DNA from: a virus
IMG/VR virus record: IMGVR_UViG_3300044684_000054
Location: 1 to 39,867 of that record
DNA length: 39,867 bases
Direction: 5' to 3' (one strand)
The notes beneath the pieces were generated by a model. It was given only the letters and a program-made list of their open reading frames with translations, had not been told where the DNA came from and did not search any database. Shown here in pieces: positions 24,020-30,495 of the stretch; within the stretch, counting starts at the first letter, position 1, and every line of letters begins with the position of its first letter. Both the position numbers and the translations under genes were made by a program.

Positions 24020-24043
24020 CACCCCGCCCGCCCACATAAATAA

Positions 24044-24283
24044 TCAATCTTTAGGGAAGAAATCTACTGCTTGATTAATTTGCGCCCAGCAATTGGGGCA
24101 TTTGCACGCGACTCGAAGCTGTATCGTTTGTCCTGGCTTCGGAATATCCCCTCCGTCGTACAGAATGCCGCCATCACATCTCGCTAGAGATTCAGCAGAG
24201 TCAGCCCATTGGCATCCACATATGGTGCAATCTAGTTGTACTTCGAACTCGGATAAATCCATTCCTTGTTTGATGATTCTCAT
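24044..24283 (-). CDS. Zinc-ribbon-like small protein
   Basis: A 79-residue protein with CTIC near residues 19-22 and CKCPNC near 60-65, spaced like a zinc ribbon, and acidic surroundings. GGAGG precedes the start, right after the stop of an HTH gene. It may be a transcription-associated factor or a structural zinc protein. Its neighbours suggest early-to-middle regulation. Confidence 0.65.
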   Translation of the reverse strand: MRIIKQGMDLSEFEVQLDCTICGCQWADSAESLARCDGGILYDGGDIPKPGQTIQLRVACKCPNCWAQINQAVDFFPKD

Positions 24284-24490
24284 TTATTCCTCCAACCCGC
24301 ACAGAAAATCAGTCGGATAGTCCAGAGCAGTAGCCAACCGGATCAGGCATTCCAGATTCGGCAACCGGTAGCCCTTTTCGTAGTTCTTGACTTGGGTCAG
24401 AGACATTTCTGCCTCATAACCCAGCTTTGCCTGGGTCCAGCCGCGCTCTTTACGGGCTTGCTTCAGACGTTCACAAAATATGTGGCGCAT
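24284..24490 (-). CDS. XRE-family helix-turn-helix regulator
   Basis: A 68-residue, single-domain HTH protein: RLKQARKERGWTQAKLGYEAE, then SLTQVKNYEKGYRLPNLECL and a final helix. The Gln-Ala-Lys-Leu and Ser-Leu-Thr-Gln-Val positions are those of the recognition pair of Cro/CI-type regulators. The gene sits just before the packaging genes, where a late regulator would act, but it may be another repressor-like factor. Its target is unknown; GTGCTT repeats at two promoters are candidates. Confidence 0.82.
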   Translation of the reverse strand: MRHIFCERLKQARKERGWTQAKLGYEAEMSLTQVKNYEKGYRLPNLECLIRLATALDYPTDFLCGLEE

Positions 24491-24492
24491 GG

Positions 24493-24681
24493 TTACCTCC
24501 CGCGTTCTAGCACTTCTACAACCAAAGAGTGCCCTTCGTGCTGAATCAAGAAATCAAAAAGTGCGTCGTCCTCACGCTCGACAAGGATGATCTGGTAACC
24601 ACATCGTCCACGCCCAAAGATGGGAAGATTTTTATCGCATGCCAGACACTTAAGCGCCCGTGCTTCGACATCTTCAGTCAC
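24493..24681 (-). CDS. Small hypothetical protein with CxxC and GTG start
   Basis: A 62-residue protein. A single CLAC motif near residue 12 and a later RGRCG give a possible zinc site; then a hydrophobic strand (GYQIILVE) and an acidic patch. GGAGG precedes a GTG start that overlaps the stop of the zinc-knuckle gene by four bases (GTGA), supporting translation. Function unknown. Confidence 0.6.
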   Translation of the reverse strand: MTEDVEARALKCLACDKNLPIFGRGRCGYQIILVEREDDALFDFLIQHEGHSLVVEVLERGR

Positions 24682-24776
24682 GATGGCCTCCGAGCCAGAA
24701 CAACCTTATTGCGATACAGCCACGGGCAATGCGCTGCCGTATGGCCTCTTGATCCGCACATGCAGCAGCGGTCCAT
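24678..24776 (-). CDS. Zinc-knuckle microprotein (32 residues)
   Basis: A 32-residue frame: MDRCCMCGSRGHTAAHCPWL followed by 12 basic residues. Cys-x2-Cys-x4-His-x4-Cys is a CCHC zinc knuckle, the retroviral nucleocapsid-type nucleic-acid-binding motif, and it fills almost the entire protein. GGGAGG lies before the ATG and both ends overlap or abut other genes. It should bind single-stranded RNA or DNA. Short proteins like this occur in some Burkholderiales phages but are rarely annotated. Confidence 0.7.
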   Translation of the reverse strand: MDRCCMCGSRGHTAAHCPWLYRNKVVLARRPS

Positions 24777-24777
24777 G

Positions 24778-25173
24778 TCAGCCTCCCTTGCGATGAAGAT
24801 CAACTACAGCTTGTACAGCTTCCACACAGTGCTTTGAGCCAAGACCCGAAGGATGTATATCCTGTTTGATGGTCGGGTATTCGTAAATCGCTAGTTCCTT
24901 CCGGATTTGCAAAACCGCCTGAATCGCAGAACTCATTGCGGCGGTAGCCTCAGCTTTCGCGCGCTCGCTGTTCGCTTGCAATTGCGCTGTCGTATCCCCA
25001 GAATCAGAACGAGCGCGGAAATAGCGGTACGTTGTGAAGATTGCTCCGCCAAAAACACAGCTCCAAGCAAGAGTAGGGATGAGGCGGTCAATGACCACAA
25101 ACCAAATGAACCCTTCCTTGGCCGATTCACCCATCGTGGCCAGCGTTTGCAAAATCAATTTCAGTTCTTCCAT
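24778..25173 (-). CDS. Membrane protein with helical cytoplasmic tail
   Basis: A 131-residue protein. One or two membrane helices (about residues 22-48) are followed by a charged helical stretch (ARSDSGDTTAQLQANSERAKAEATAA). It is one base from the zinc-knuckle start. It resembles no named family; the topology could fit a lysis or exclusion accessory. Confidence 0.6.
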   Translation of the reverse strand: MEELKLILQTLATMGESAKEGFIWFVVIDRLIPTLAWSCVFGGAIFTTYRYFRARSDSGDTTAQLQANSERAKAEATAAMSSAIQAVLQIRKELAIYEYPTIKQDIHPSGLGSKHCVEAVQAVVDLHRKGG

Positions 25174-25174
25174 C

Positions 25175-25456
25175 TCATCCTCCTAATGCCTCAATAGCCT
25201 GTTCCACGGTTTCAACTACTGCTGCATGTCCTTTCCAAGCTGCATGCCAATCTGCTTCGTCTGCCGTCAGCTTTCTCTTGCTGGGCGGCTTGCTTGGATC
25301 TTTGATCTCCAACAGGAATGTCATCGAGCGCCATCCAACGCAGAGGTCGGGAAACCCTTTCCCTATTGCCGCCGTTGACGTGACAGTCGCGCCAATCTTC
25401 CTAAGCGCTGCCACAATCTCGGCTTGGTTGTCATCGACTCGTGCTGCTCTACGCAT
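25175..25456 (-). CDS. VRR-NUC nuclease, Holliday-junction resolvase-like
   Basis: A 93-residue PD-(D/E)XK nuclease: Glu13, then GKGFPDLCVGW with Asp37, then LLEIKD with Glu50 and Lys52. This is the VRR-NUC arrangement, small stand-alone members of which process branched DNA in phage replication. The start is chosen at ATG 25456 overlapping the stop of a small membrane gene; the longer frame to 25489 includes the tail of that gene. It lies in the early leftward operon after the replication initiator, fitting a replication or recombination role. Confidence 0.82.
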   Translation of the reverse strand: MRRAARVDDNQAEIVAALRKIGATVTSTAAIGKGFPDLCVGWRSMTFLLEIKDPSKPPSKRKLTADEADWHAAWKGHAAVVETVEQAIEALGG

Positions 25457-25587
25457 CATTTCCCCAGCACGCGCATGCAGTAAAACCATGAATGGTCAGT
25501 TCGGCATTCGTTCCACATGCTTACCTCCATATAGATACCGAATGCGATCCATCCGACCACGAAAAGGGCAAGAGCGGCTGCTTTCAT
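25456..25587 (-). CDS. Small membrane protein (43 residues)
   Basis: A short frame beginning MKAAALALFVVGWIAFGIYM: one membrane helix and a Cys-containing tail. Both ends overlap neighbours with ATGA, a strong sign of a real gene. It starts inside the stop of 25584-25817 and ends inside the start of the VRR-NUC gene. No function can be read from it. Confidence 0.6.
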   Translation of the reverse strand: MKAAALALFVVGWIAFGIYMEVSMWNECRTDHSWFYCMRVLGK

Positions 25588-25817
25588 GGCTTGTTGCGCA
25601 GGCCGCGCCATTTGTCATGTTTCTGTCCAAACGCAGCCGGCAACCCGCCTTCACAGCACAGCCATTTCTCGCCGTTCCACCAGCGTACTGAATGAGCCGA
25701 CACCGGAATACGCGTATCGTCCGGATATCCGTAGTAGGCCTCATAGGCCCCCACATGCACCGGCTTAACATCAGCCGGAAACCAATCGGTCATCTCCGTA
25801 CCTGTTTCTGCGGTCAT
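25584..25817 (-). CDS. Conserved small phage protein (DUF551-type pattern)
   Basis: A 77-residue protein with WFPADVKPVHVGAYE and a later SVRWWNGEKWLCCEG. This W-x-P-x(n)-P-x(n)-Y/W pattern is shared by short proteins of phages and prophages, sometimes called DUF551-like. The start is the ATG overlapping the previous stop (ATGA). An internal ATG at 25793 is possible. Function unknown. Confidence 0.65.
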   Translation of the reverse strand: MTAETGTEMTDWFPADVKPVHVGAYEAYYGYPDDTRIPVSAHSVRWWNGEKWLCCEGGLPAAFGQKHDKWRGLRNKP

Positions 25818-26110
25818 GCTGTCACCTTGATCGGATTGTCGTAAGGACGAATAACTACCTCTGCACCGTGGCTACCATCCTTTTTGATTCGACGGACAAT
25901 GAAAGTCCACTTCCAAACTGAATGAGCTTGGATGTCTATAATTTCAGCCATCGCCCCTTTACCAAACTTGTCAGTTTTGATGCGGTCACCAACCTCAAAC
26001 GGGCAAATGAGACAGGCCAGTTGCTTTTCCAGTTGGTTCTTCATGTAGGTCAGCCCACGGATACGCGCATCCAACTGCCCGATCTGCGATTTCAACTGTT
26101 GCTCTGTCAT
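25814..26110 (-). CDS. Coiled-coil hypothetical protein
   Basis: A 98-residue protein with an N-terminal heptad helix (LKSQIGQLDARIRGLTYMKNQ), CLIC, and a beta-rich C-terminal half (KWTFIVRRIKKDG) resembling a small SH3-like barrel (GDRIKTDKFGKG). It overlaps the initiator gene by ATGA. Not recognised; may bind DNA or a replication partner. Confidence 0.6.
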   Translation of the reverse strand: MTEQQLKSQIGQLDARIRGLTYMKNQLEKQLACLICPFEVGDRIKTDKFGKGAMAEIIDIQAHSVWKWTFIVRRIKKDGSHGAEVVIRPYDNPIKVTA

Positions 26111-27087
26111 GCTTCCTCCGGCGCCCTAAGCGCGCTTGTTGGTGAGCGGCCATGGAAGAACTGAAACGCCCGCTCGTGTTCTGCAATTCCGTCTCGCTCT
26201 GCGGCGCTGAGCAGCTTGTCGATGACGCCTTGATCGCCAGCCTTCTTCGCCACTCGCCACTTGAACCACTGGAACGGCTCACCAGCTTTGCGTTGCAATC
26301 CAAGCTCTTCGGCCTTGGACTGGTAGCCGTCGTCGGTTTCGTGCCAAGCTGGCCCGTGGTGCGTGGGGGCTGGGCGTCCAAGCTGGCCTAGGTACTGCTC
26401 GAAATTCGAAGCGCGGAAGAGCGTCGTAGGCCGCAGGAATTCCTGCATCTTCGGGTCGGCGCCCCACTGCGCGACCTTCGCGTCGATGACGCCGCGTACC
26501 TGCTCCACGGTCGCACCGGACTTCAGGCGATCACGGATCAGCTTCAGGTTCGATTCCACGGGGCGATACGCGCTTTCCGTTTTTTCGTTCAGGTAGGTCA
26601 GGATGTCTTGGGCATCGTCGGGCTTGCCCGACAAAGTGTTTTCCTCACTATCCGGAATCAGAGAATCAGAGAATCCGGAATCAGTAAGAGGGATAGGGGA
26701 ATCAGGAATCAGCCCGGCTTGTTCCGGAATTTCCGCTTCTTGCACCGTACTTGCACTGTGCTCGTCTGGTGCTGGTATCTGGCTGGCAGCTTCTTTGACG
26801 TGAGGATTCTGGTGCTTCGCAAAGTTAACGACTTGGATGAATCGATTCCCGTTGATTGAGTAGCGCAGAATGAAGCCGAGCCTATTCAGGTCCGCCAGCA
26901 GCACATCCACATCGCAGTTGTCATACGGAAGCAATTCCGCCTTGATGCGCTTGGGGCGATCTTCCAGGCGTCCTTCGCGATCAGCGATGCACCACAACCC
27001 TTGAAATAGAAGTCGCCCCAAGGGATCAACCTCTGCCAGCGTGTCGTTGGTGAAAAAGCTCGGCTTGATGTTCCTAGCGCGGGCCAT
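26107..27087 (-). CDS. Phage replication initiator with conserved C-terminal domain
   Basis: A 326-residue protein. Residues 1-95 form a winged-helix-like domain (RNIKPSFFTNDTLAEV, LLADLNRLGFI, IQVVNFAKHQNPH). A Ser/Pro/Glu-rich linker follows, then ILTYLNEKTESAYRP and LRPTTLFRASNFEQYL, the signature of the conserved phage C-terminal domain (Phg_2220_C/TIGR02220 type). Proteins of this architecture act like lambda O, binding origin DNA and loading host helicase. No phage helicase or primase is seen, so the host replisome must be recruited. The origin may lie within the gene, as for lambda O. Confidence 0.8.
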   Translation of the reverse strand: MARARNIKPSFFTNDTLAEVDPLGRLLFQGLWCIADREGRLEDRPKRIKAELLPYDNCDVDVLLADLNRLGFILRYSINGNRFIQVVNFAKHQNPHVKEAASQIPAPDEHSASTVQEAEIPEQAGLIPDSPIPLTDSGFSDSLIPDSEENTLSGKPDDAQDILTYLNEKTESAYRPVESNLKLIRDRLKSGATVEQVRGVIDAKVAQWGADPKMQEFLRPTTLFRASNFEQYLGQLGRPAPTHHGPAWHETDDGYQSKAEELGLQRKAGEPFQWFKWRVAKKAGDQGVIDKLLSAAERDGIAEHERAFQFFHGRSPTSALRAPEEA

Positions 27088-27622
27088 AGGTGCCTCGAAT
27101 CATGTTCCAGCAGACGCCGCAGAAATATTTGGTGGCCTCTGACGCGCTGTCCTCGCGCCGAGTGCACGCCTTGGTAATCGCCAACAAGAGCCGATCTTCA
27201 GCGAGCTTTTCCACAAAGTTGACGCGGACAGAATCACGGAACGATGCAGTGAACTGGCGAGTCGGGAAGTGGCGCTTGAATACCTGCTCGACGCGGTCAA
27301 CGATGGCGTCCTTGTGCTTTTCAATCTCACGAAGGAGCTTGCTGTATGCCTTGGCCTGGTCCTGCTTTTCACGCAAAACGGCGGCGCGTTGCTCCAGGGA
27401 TTCGGGAACATCACTAAGAAGTCCGGCGCCCTTACCGCGATTGCAATCAAAGCAGGCGGTCAGCAGGTTGTCTGCGTTGTTCTTGCCTCCGGCAGATACC
27501 GGATGGATATGGTCAACCTCAAGAACAACAGCAGGCGGCGTGCGACCACAATACTGACAACGGAAGCTGTCACGCTTGAATACACTGAAGCGCAACCGCT
27601 TACTGATAGGCTTCCTTTCCAC
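27074..27622 (-). CDS. HNH endonuclease
   Basis: A 182-residue protein. FKRDSFRCQYCG, then LEVDHIHPVSAGGKN and NLLTACFDCNRGKG make a canonical HNH zinc-finger nuclease: a CxxC, the H-H pair and a second CxxC. The C-terminal half is helical. GTG at 27622 has GAGGT four bases upstream and is preferred to the longer frame. It overlaps the initiator gene by 14 bases. Such genes may aid replication or be selfish; its insertion into the replication cluster hints at the former. Confidence 0.82.
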   Translation of the reverse strand: MERKPISKRLRFSVFKRDSFRCQYCGRTPPAVVLEVDHIHPVSAGGKNNADNLLTACFDCNRGKGAGLLSDVPESLEQRAAVLREKQDQAKAYSKLLREIEKHKDAIVDRVEQVFKRHFPTRQFTASFRDSVRVNFVEKLAEDRLLLAITKACTRREDSASEATKYFCGVCWNMIRGTYGPR

Positions 27623-27629
27623 TGTTACC

Positions 27630-27848
27630 TCACACCCGCACAATCTTCCAAGTCTTGAGCGTCTTGCCATTGACGCGCTTCGTGCCTTCTACGAGCTTTT
27701 CGTTGGCTCGGAGGTAGCCTTTGGTCACTGCTTCCTTGCGGCGCTTCCACACGCATGTAGAACCCACAGCAAGAGCAAGTTCGAACGTGGTCATGGCCTT
27801 GATGCGCAAAGCCGTCACGATGCGTTGGTACTGGTTCTTTTGTTTCAT
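27630..27848 (-). CDS. Small winged-helix-like protein
   Basis: A 72-residue basic protein with a helix-turn-helix-like stretch (ALRIKAMTTFELALAVGSTCV) followed by a beta pair (VNGKTLKTWKIVRV). Start overlaps the stop of 27845-28240 by ATGA. It could be a small DNA-binding regulator; family not recognised. Confidence 0.58.
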   Translation of the reverse strand: MKQKNQYQRIVTALRIKAMTTFELALAVGSTCVWKRRKEAVTKGYLRANEKLVEGTKRVNGKTLKTWKIVRV

Positions 27849-28240
27849 GCCGCGCTCCTCATGGCCTCAAGCTGGGCCTCTAGTTCACGAATGCGGCGCT
27901 GCTCGGGCGTCTCAGCCACCGAACGAAAGCCGCAGATCGCGTCTTCGTATTGGCGGATGGCCCAGTTCCCACACAGCGCCTGAAACTTGATGCGGAAGTC
28001 GAACGGCAGATACTTCTTGCCGCTCAAGATGTTCGACAGATGCGACTTGGGCATGCCGAGCTTCGCCGCGGCATCGCTGATGGAGTAGCGCACGCGCCGT
28101 TTGGCCCAGCACAGAACAGTTGCATCGCACTCATTGCGGAGACGCGCGATCAGCTGCGCGGAAACCATCTCGGGCTCACCGACAGCAGAGAAGAAGGGCA
28201 TCTCGCGTTGGGGGCCGTGCAGTTGTCCCAGGTGTTCCAT
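27845..28240 (-). CDS. HTH protein in the CII position
   Basis: A 131-residue protein. An HTH centred on ISDAAAKLGMPKSHLSNILSG is followed by a helical C-terminus (TPEQRRIRELEAQLEAMRSAA). It is the second gene after cro, directly past a terminator, as lambda cII is past tR1. A GTG at 28291 lies inside the terminator stem and has no ribosome site, so ATG 28240 is used; the site there is weak. CII function (activation of repressor synthesis) is an inference from position. Confidence 0.6.
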   Translation of the reverse strand: MEHLGQLHGPQREMPFFSAVGEPEMVSAQLIARLRNECDATVLCWAKRRVRYSISDAAAKLGMPKSHLSNILSGKKYLPFDFRIKFQALCGNWAIRQYEDAICGFRSVAETPEQRRIRELEAQLEAMRSAA

Positions 28241-28266
28241 GTGGCGTTCCACGTACTCGATTGCGT

Positions 28267-28294
28267 AAAAAAGAAGGCGTGCGACTGGCACGCC
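28267..28294 (-). terminator. Rho-independent terminator between cro and the next gene (tR1-like)
   Basis: GGCGTGC (28276-28282) and GCACGCC (28288-28294) give a perfect seven-pair stem with a five-base loop. On the minus strand it is followed by TTCTTTTTT. It starts 17 bases past the cro stop. Everything beyond it on the leftward block needs antitermination, read-through or a new promoter. Confidence 0.85.
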
Positions 28295-28310
28295 AAAAGG
28301 GGGGAGATCG

Positions 28311-28511
28311 TTATGCGGGTTGTTCTGGCCTCAGAAATTCGGGGGGAACATCCTTCCCCAGCCGGATCGCTGCGCCGACAACCAGGTCGGTCTGTCTTTG
28401 ATCCAGCGTCTCGGGCCACTGGGAGATCCGTCCGCGAGTCAGACCTAGAGCCCGGCCTAACTTCGCGCCGTTGCCAAATAGATCAATCGCCTGTTGTTTC
28501 GTCAGAACCAT
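28311..28511 (-). CDS. cro: Cro-like repressor
   Basis: A 66-residue HTH protein: KQQAIDLFGNGAKLGRALGLTRGRISQWPETLD, the pattern of Cro/YdaS-type regulators. It is the first gene of the leftward transcript, divergent from the CI-like gene across an operator region. AGGTAG precedes its ATG. It should shut off repressor synthesis and favour lytic growth. Confidence 0.9.
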   Translation of the reverse strand: MVLTKQQAIDLFGNGAKLGRALGLTRGRISQWPETLDQRQTDLVVGAAIRLGKDVPPEFLRPEQPA

Positions 28512-28529
28512 GGGGCTACCTGCTTAGTG

Positions 28530-28586
28530 TGTTGAACAATCATATGTCAAACACAGTAAGCATTCAAGCGTTTACTGTTGTAAACA
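28530..28586. promoter_or_regulatory. Operator region between cro and CI
   Basis: Three related short palindrome-like sites: TGTTGAACA (28530-28538), TGTCAAACA (28545-28553) and TGTTGTAAACA (28576-28586), all of the form TGTn(A)AACA. CAGTAA and TTACTG at about 28554-28575 form a further inverted pair. Three sites over the divergent promoters match the operator logic of lambdoid switches. The middle site is inside the -35/-10 spacer of the cro promoter. Confidence 0.65.
28539..28567 (-). promoter_or_regulatory. Leftward early promoter for cro
   Basis: On the minus strand: TTGAAT (28567-28562), 17 bases, TATGAT (28544-28539). It overlaps two operator-like sites, so repressor binding would block it directly. 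The start would fall near 28532, 21 bases before the cro ATG. Confidence 0.8.
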
Positions 28587-29083
28587 TGAATTTCGCTCAA
28601 AGACTCAAGATGGCTATGGACTGCGCGGACGACCATAAGGGTGTCAAGCAGGCCGAATTGGCCAGACGCGCGGGCGTGACCCGGGCTGCCATCAACCACT
28701 GGTTGAAAGTGGAAGCTAAGGTTTTCCCCATGAAGGGAGAAGTATTGCTTGGTGTGTGCTCGGCGCTAGGTGTTTCCCCTTGGTGGCTCATGTATGAAAA
28801 GGGGGAAATGAATGCATCTTTTGTCAACGACAGCGGCGCGCTTGAGCTTCTGAGGTACTACTTTGCTCTGCCAGGTGCGGCCAGAGACACAGCAATTGAA
28901 CAAGTTAAGCAATTGTTCAACCTGCTATCAACAACTTCAAATTCAGTAACCGCTTCAAATCGTGGCACGATGGAGAGAAGCCGCTATCAAGAGAAGCTGA
29001 AAGAAGCCCAGACCGACCTACAGGCGGCTGCAGAAGGAGTCGAGCATGCAGACGAGGGGGGTAGTCCTACCGCTGGTCGTTGA
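28586..29083 (+). CDS. CI-like repressor, short form without peptidase domain
   Basis: A 165-residue protein. Residues 1-70 form an XRE-type HTH (QAELARRAGVTRAAINHWLKVE) with a trailing WWLMYEKGEM segment. The rest is a Ser/Thr-rich linker and a charged helix (RYQEKLKEAQTDLQAAAEGV) without the S24 (LexA-type) autoprotease motif. It is divergent from cro with three operators between. No Shine-Dalgarno lies before its ATG, suggesting a leaderless or nearly leaderless transcript like lambda PRM. Induction by RecA-driven autocleavage is therefore unlikely. Confidence 0.85.
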   Translation: MNFAQRLKMAMDCADDHKGVKQAELARRAGVTRAAINHWLKVEAKVFPMKGEVLLGVCSALGVSPWWLMYEKGEMNASFVNDSGALELLRYYFALPGAARDTAIEQVKQLFNLLSTTSNSVTASNRGTMERSRYQEKLKEAQTDLQAAAEGVEHADEGGSPTAGR

Positions 29084-29294
29084 CAAGGACGCCATCCAGA
29101 TAACGGATGAGCTCGCGGCAATGGCGCGCGCGGGCGAAGTTTCTGGTTTGGCTCTCGTGGTCAGGACGACCGAAAGGCAGTATCACGTACTGATGACTGG
29201 AGTCTTCGAGGAAGACCCTGTAGTGGCAAGCGGGGCTAGCGGATTGCTTAGGAAACTAGCCGAGATGAGGGCCATAAAAAAGATGGGCAACTGA
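29046..29294 (+). CDS. Small hypothetical protein paired with the repressor
   Basis: An 82-residue protein with a strong AGGAG site before ATG 29046, inside the end of the repressor gene (38-base overlap). Strands VVLPLVVD, LALVVRTTERQYHVLMTGV and helices at both ends suggest a small alpha/beta fold. Not recognised. Being co-transcribed with the repressor, it is probably expressed in lysogens and might modulate repressor action or exclusion. Confidence 0.68.
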   Translation: MQTRGVVLPLVVDKDAIQITDELAAMARAGEVSGLALVVRTTERQYHVLMTGVFEEDPVVASGASGLLRKLAEMRAIKKMGN

Positions 29295-29300
29295 AGCGAA

Positions 29301-29323
29301 CCCCGCGCGAGCGGGATTTTTTT
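29301..29323 (+). terminator. Rho-independent terminator after the repressor operon
   Basis: CCCGC-GCGA-GCGGG stem followed by ATTTTTTT. It ends the repressor transcript seven bases past the stop and separates it from the next plus-strand promoter. Confidence 0.88.
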
Positions 29324-29344
29324 CGCCTGTAGTGCTTATTGTGC

Positions 29345-29373
29345 TTGACATCCAAACTTCCATGGAGTTTAAT
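29345..29373 (+). promoter_or_regulatory. Strong promoter for the rightward accessory/recombination operon
   Basis: TTGACA (29345-29350), exactly 17 bases, TTTAAT (29368-29373): 11 of 12 consensus bases. Two direct copies of GTGCTT three bases apart (29332-29337, 29341-29346) overlap the -35 and are a likely operator. Confidence 0.85.
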
Positions 29374-29408
29374 GCACTTAACGAAACGCACCGCAGACGG
29401 AGACGGCG

Positions 29409-29678
29409 ATGAGCCAGATCGACCAAGTCCTATCGCACCAACCGCAACTGACCAAGGGCATGGAATACCTTGGCCAAGGTTTCTGCGGTGACGTGCTGGT
29501 GGAGTTCTGGGGAAAGGCGCATTTCGTTGGCTCGCGTCTTGAGGATGTTGATCTCGAAGACCTCGTGCTGGCGGGAACGAAAGTCAGCCTGCTCACGATG
29601 ATCTCTAAGAAGCAATGGGACTCGCTGGAAATCGATGCGCTGCACGCCTACGAGGACAGCCTAGGAGTCGCAGCATGA
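29409..29678 (+). CDS. Hypothetical protein, first gene of rightward operon
   Basis: An 89-residue protein, acidic, with GYLGQGF-like strands and VEFWGKAHFVGSRLEDVDLEDL. It is the first gene downstream of the strong promoter. It resembles no named family; early host-takeover proteins often sit here. Its stop overlaps the next gene's start (ATGA). Confidence 0.62.
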   Translation: MSQIDQVLSHQPQLTKGMEYLGQGFCGDVLVEFWGKAHFVGSRLEDVDLEDLVLAGTKVSLLTMISKKQWDSLEIDALHAYEDSLGVAA

Positions 29679-29776
29679 CCATTCGGATGCTTGCTTTGCT
29701 GATCGTCGCCTACGCCGCGTTCTGTGTGTGCATGACGTGCAAGGCTGATCGGATCACTGATGGAGAAGAGCAATGA
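29675..29776 (+). CDS. Small membrane protein (33 residues)
   Basis: A 33-residue frame: MTIRMLALLIVAYAAFCVCM and a charged tail. One membrane helix with two cysteines. Overlaps the gene before and the gene after by ATGA each, which supports translation. Role unknown. Confidence 0.55.
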   Translation: MTIRMLALLIVAYAAFCVCMTCKADRITDGEEQ

Positions 29777-29904
29777 GCGGCTTGGAAATTCTCACAGCGT
29801 TCGTCCTTTCGGGGTGTGTCGTCGTGCTGCTAGTTGTGATGGCGATTACGACGCTTCCGATGGAAGACGAACAAGAAGACCAGCGCTCGCAGCGCCGGTA
29901 CTGA
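29773..29904 (+). CDS. Small membrane protein (43 residues)
   Basis: A 43-residue frame with a hydrophobic helix (LTAFVLSGCVVVLLVVMAI) and an acidic-to-basic tail (EDEQEDQRSQRRY). Coupled to the preceding gene by ATGA. It follows a similar small membrane gene. Role unknown. Confidence 0.55.
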   Translation: MSGLEILTAFVLSGCVVVLLVVMAITTLPMEDEQEDQRSQRRY

Positions 29905-29911
29905 CAAGGGG

Positions 29912-30232
29912 ATGACGATGGAAGCGGATTGCGTATTGCAGCCAGATCTGGATTTTTGGGGTCTTACTGAACAAGACCATATCGACGCAAAAGTCGAAGA
30001 CTGCTTGCAAGAAACTCATAGAAATTTCAGACCAGAGCCACAGCACTTGGTTGATCGGTACTACGGCAGCAGGGAGGAATACATCTGTGCTTTGGAGCGT
30101 CAGGCGGCTTTTGACAAAGAAGCAGTGTCTCTTGCGAAAGACGCACCAGCCTCCTGGCGTCTCAGCCGTCTGGTTAATGCTGCTAGTTGCGCTCTCAAGG
30201 CCGAACTGGAGCGCGCCGCGCTCGCCGCCTAA
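29912..30232 (+). CDS. Hypothetical acidic/aromatic protein
   Basis: A 106-residue helical protein with a central DRYYGSREEYICALERQAAFD segment. It has a lower GC content than its neighbours at the front end. ATG at 29918 is an alternative start. No family recognised. Confidence 0.58.
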   Translation: MTMEADCVLQPDLDFWGLTEQDHIDAKVEDCLQETHRNFRPEPQHLVDRYYGSREEYICALERQAAFDKEAVSLAKDAPASWRLSRLVNAASCALKAELERAALAA

Positions 30233-30259
30233 CCCACCACTGACAACGAGGAGAAAGAC

Positions 30260-30493
30260 ATGGCAATCAACGATGGTGGCCCCGCCTTCCCGGATCAAAA
30301 GCGCCGCTATGTGGCCGGATATGCCACCAGCGAATACGACCCTGTACCGGGGATGACGATGCGTGATTACTTCGCTGCGAAGGCGCTTGGCGGAATGCTG
30401 GCATCGGAAGAAGAAGGCGCCGTGTACAGCGCAAAGAACGTAGCAGAGCGGGCCTATGAAATGGCTGACGCAATGCTCGCGGCTCGCGCCTGA
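30260..30493 (+). CDS. Conserved phage hypothetical protein
   Basis: A 77-residue protein beginning INDGGPAFP with GMTMRDYFAAKAL later. This pair of motifs (GGPAFP, then GMxxRDYFAA) is common to a widespread small phage/prophage family of unknown function. A purine-rich AGGAG site lies before the ATG. Confidence 0.72.
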   Translation: MAINDGGPAFPDQKRRYVAGYATSEYDPVPGMTMRDYFAAKALGGMLASEEEGAVYSAKNVAERAYEMADAMLAARA

Positions 30494-30495
30494 CC

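Noticed and set aside
25496-25771. Minus-strand frame overlapping the DUF551-like gene and a small membrane gene
   Set aside because: It is low-complexity and basic, out of frame with two short genes joined by ATGA overlaps that explain the region better.
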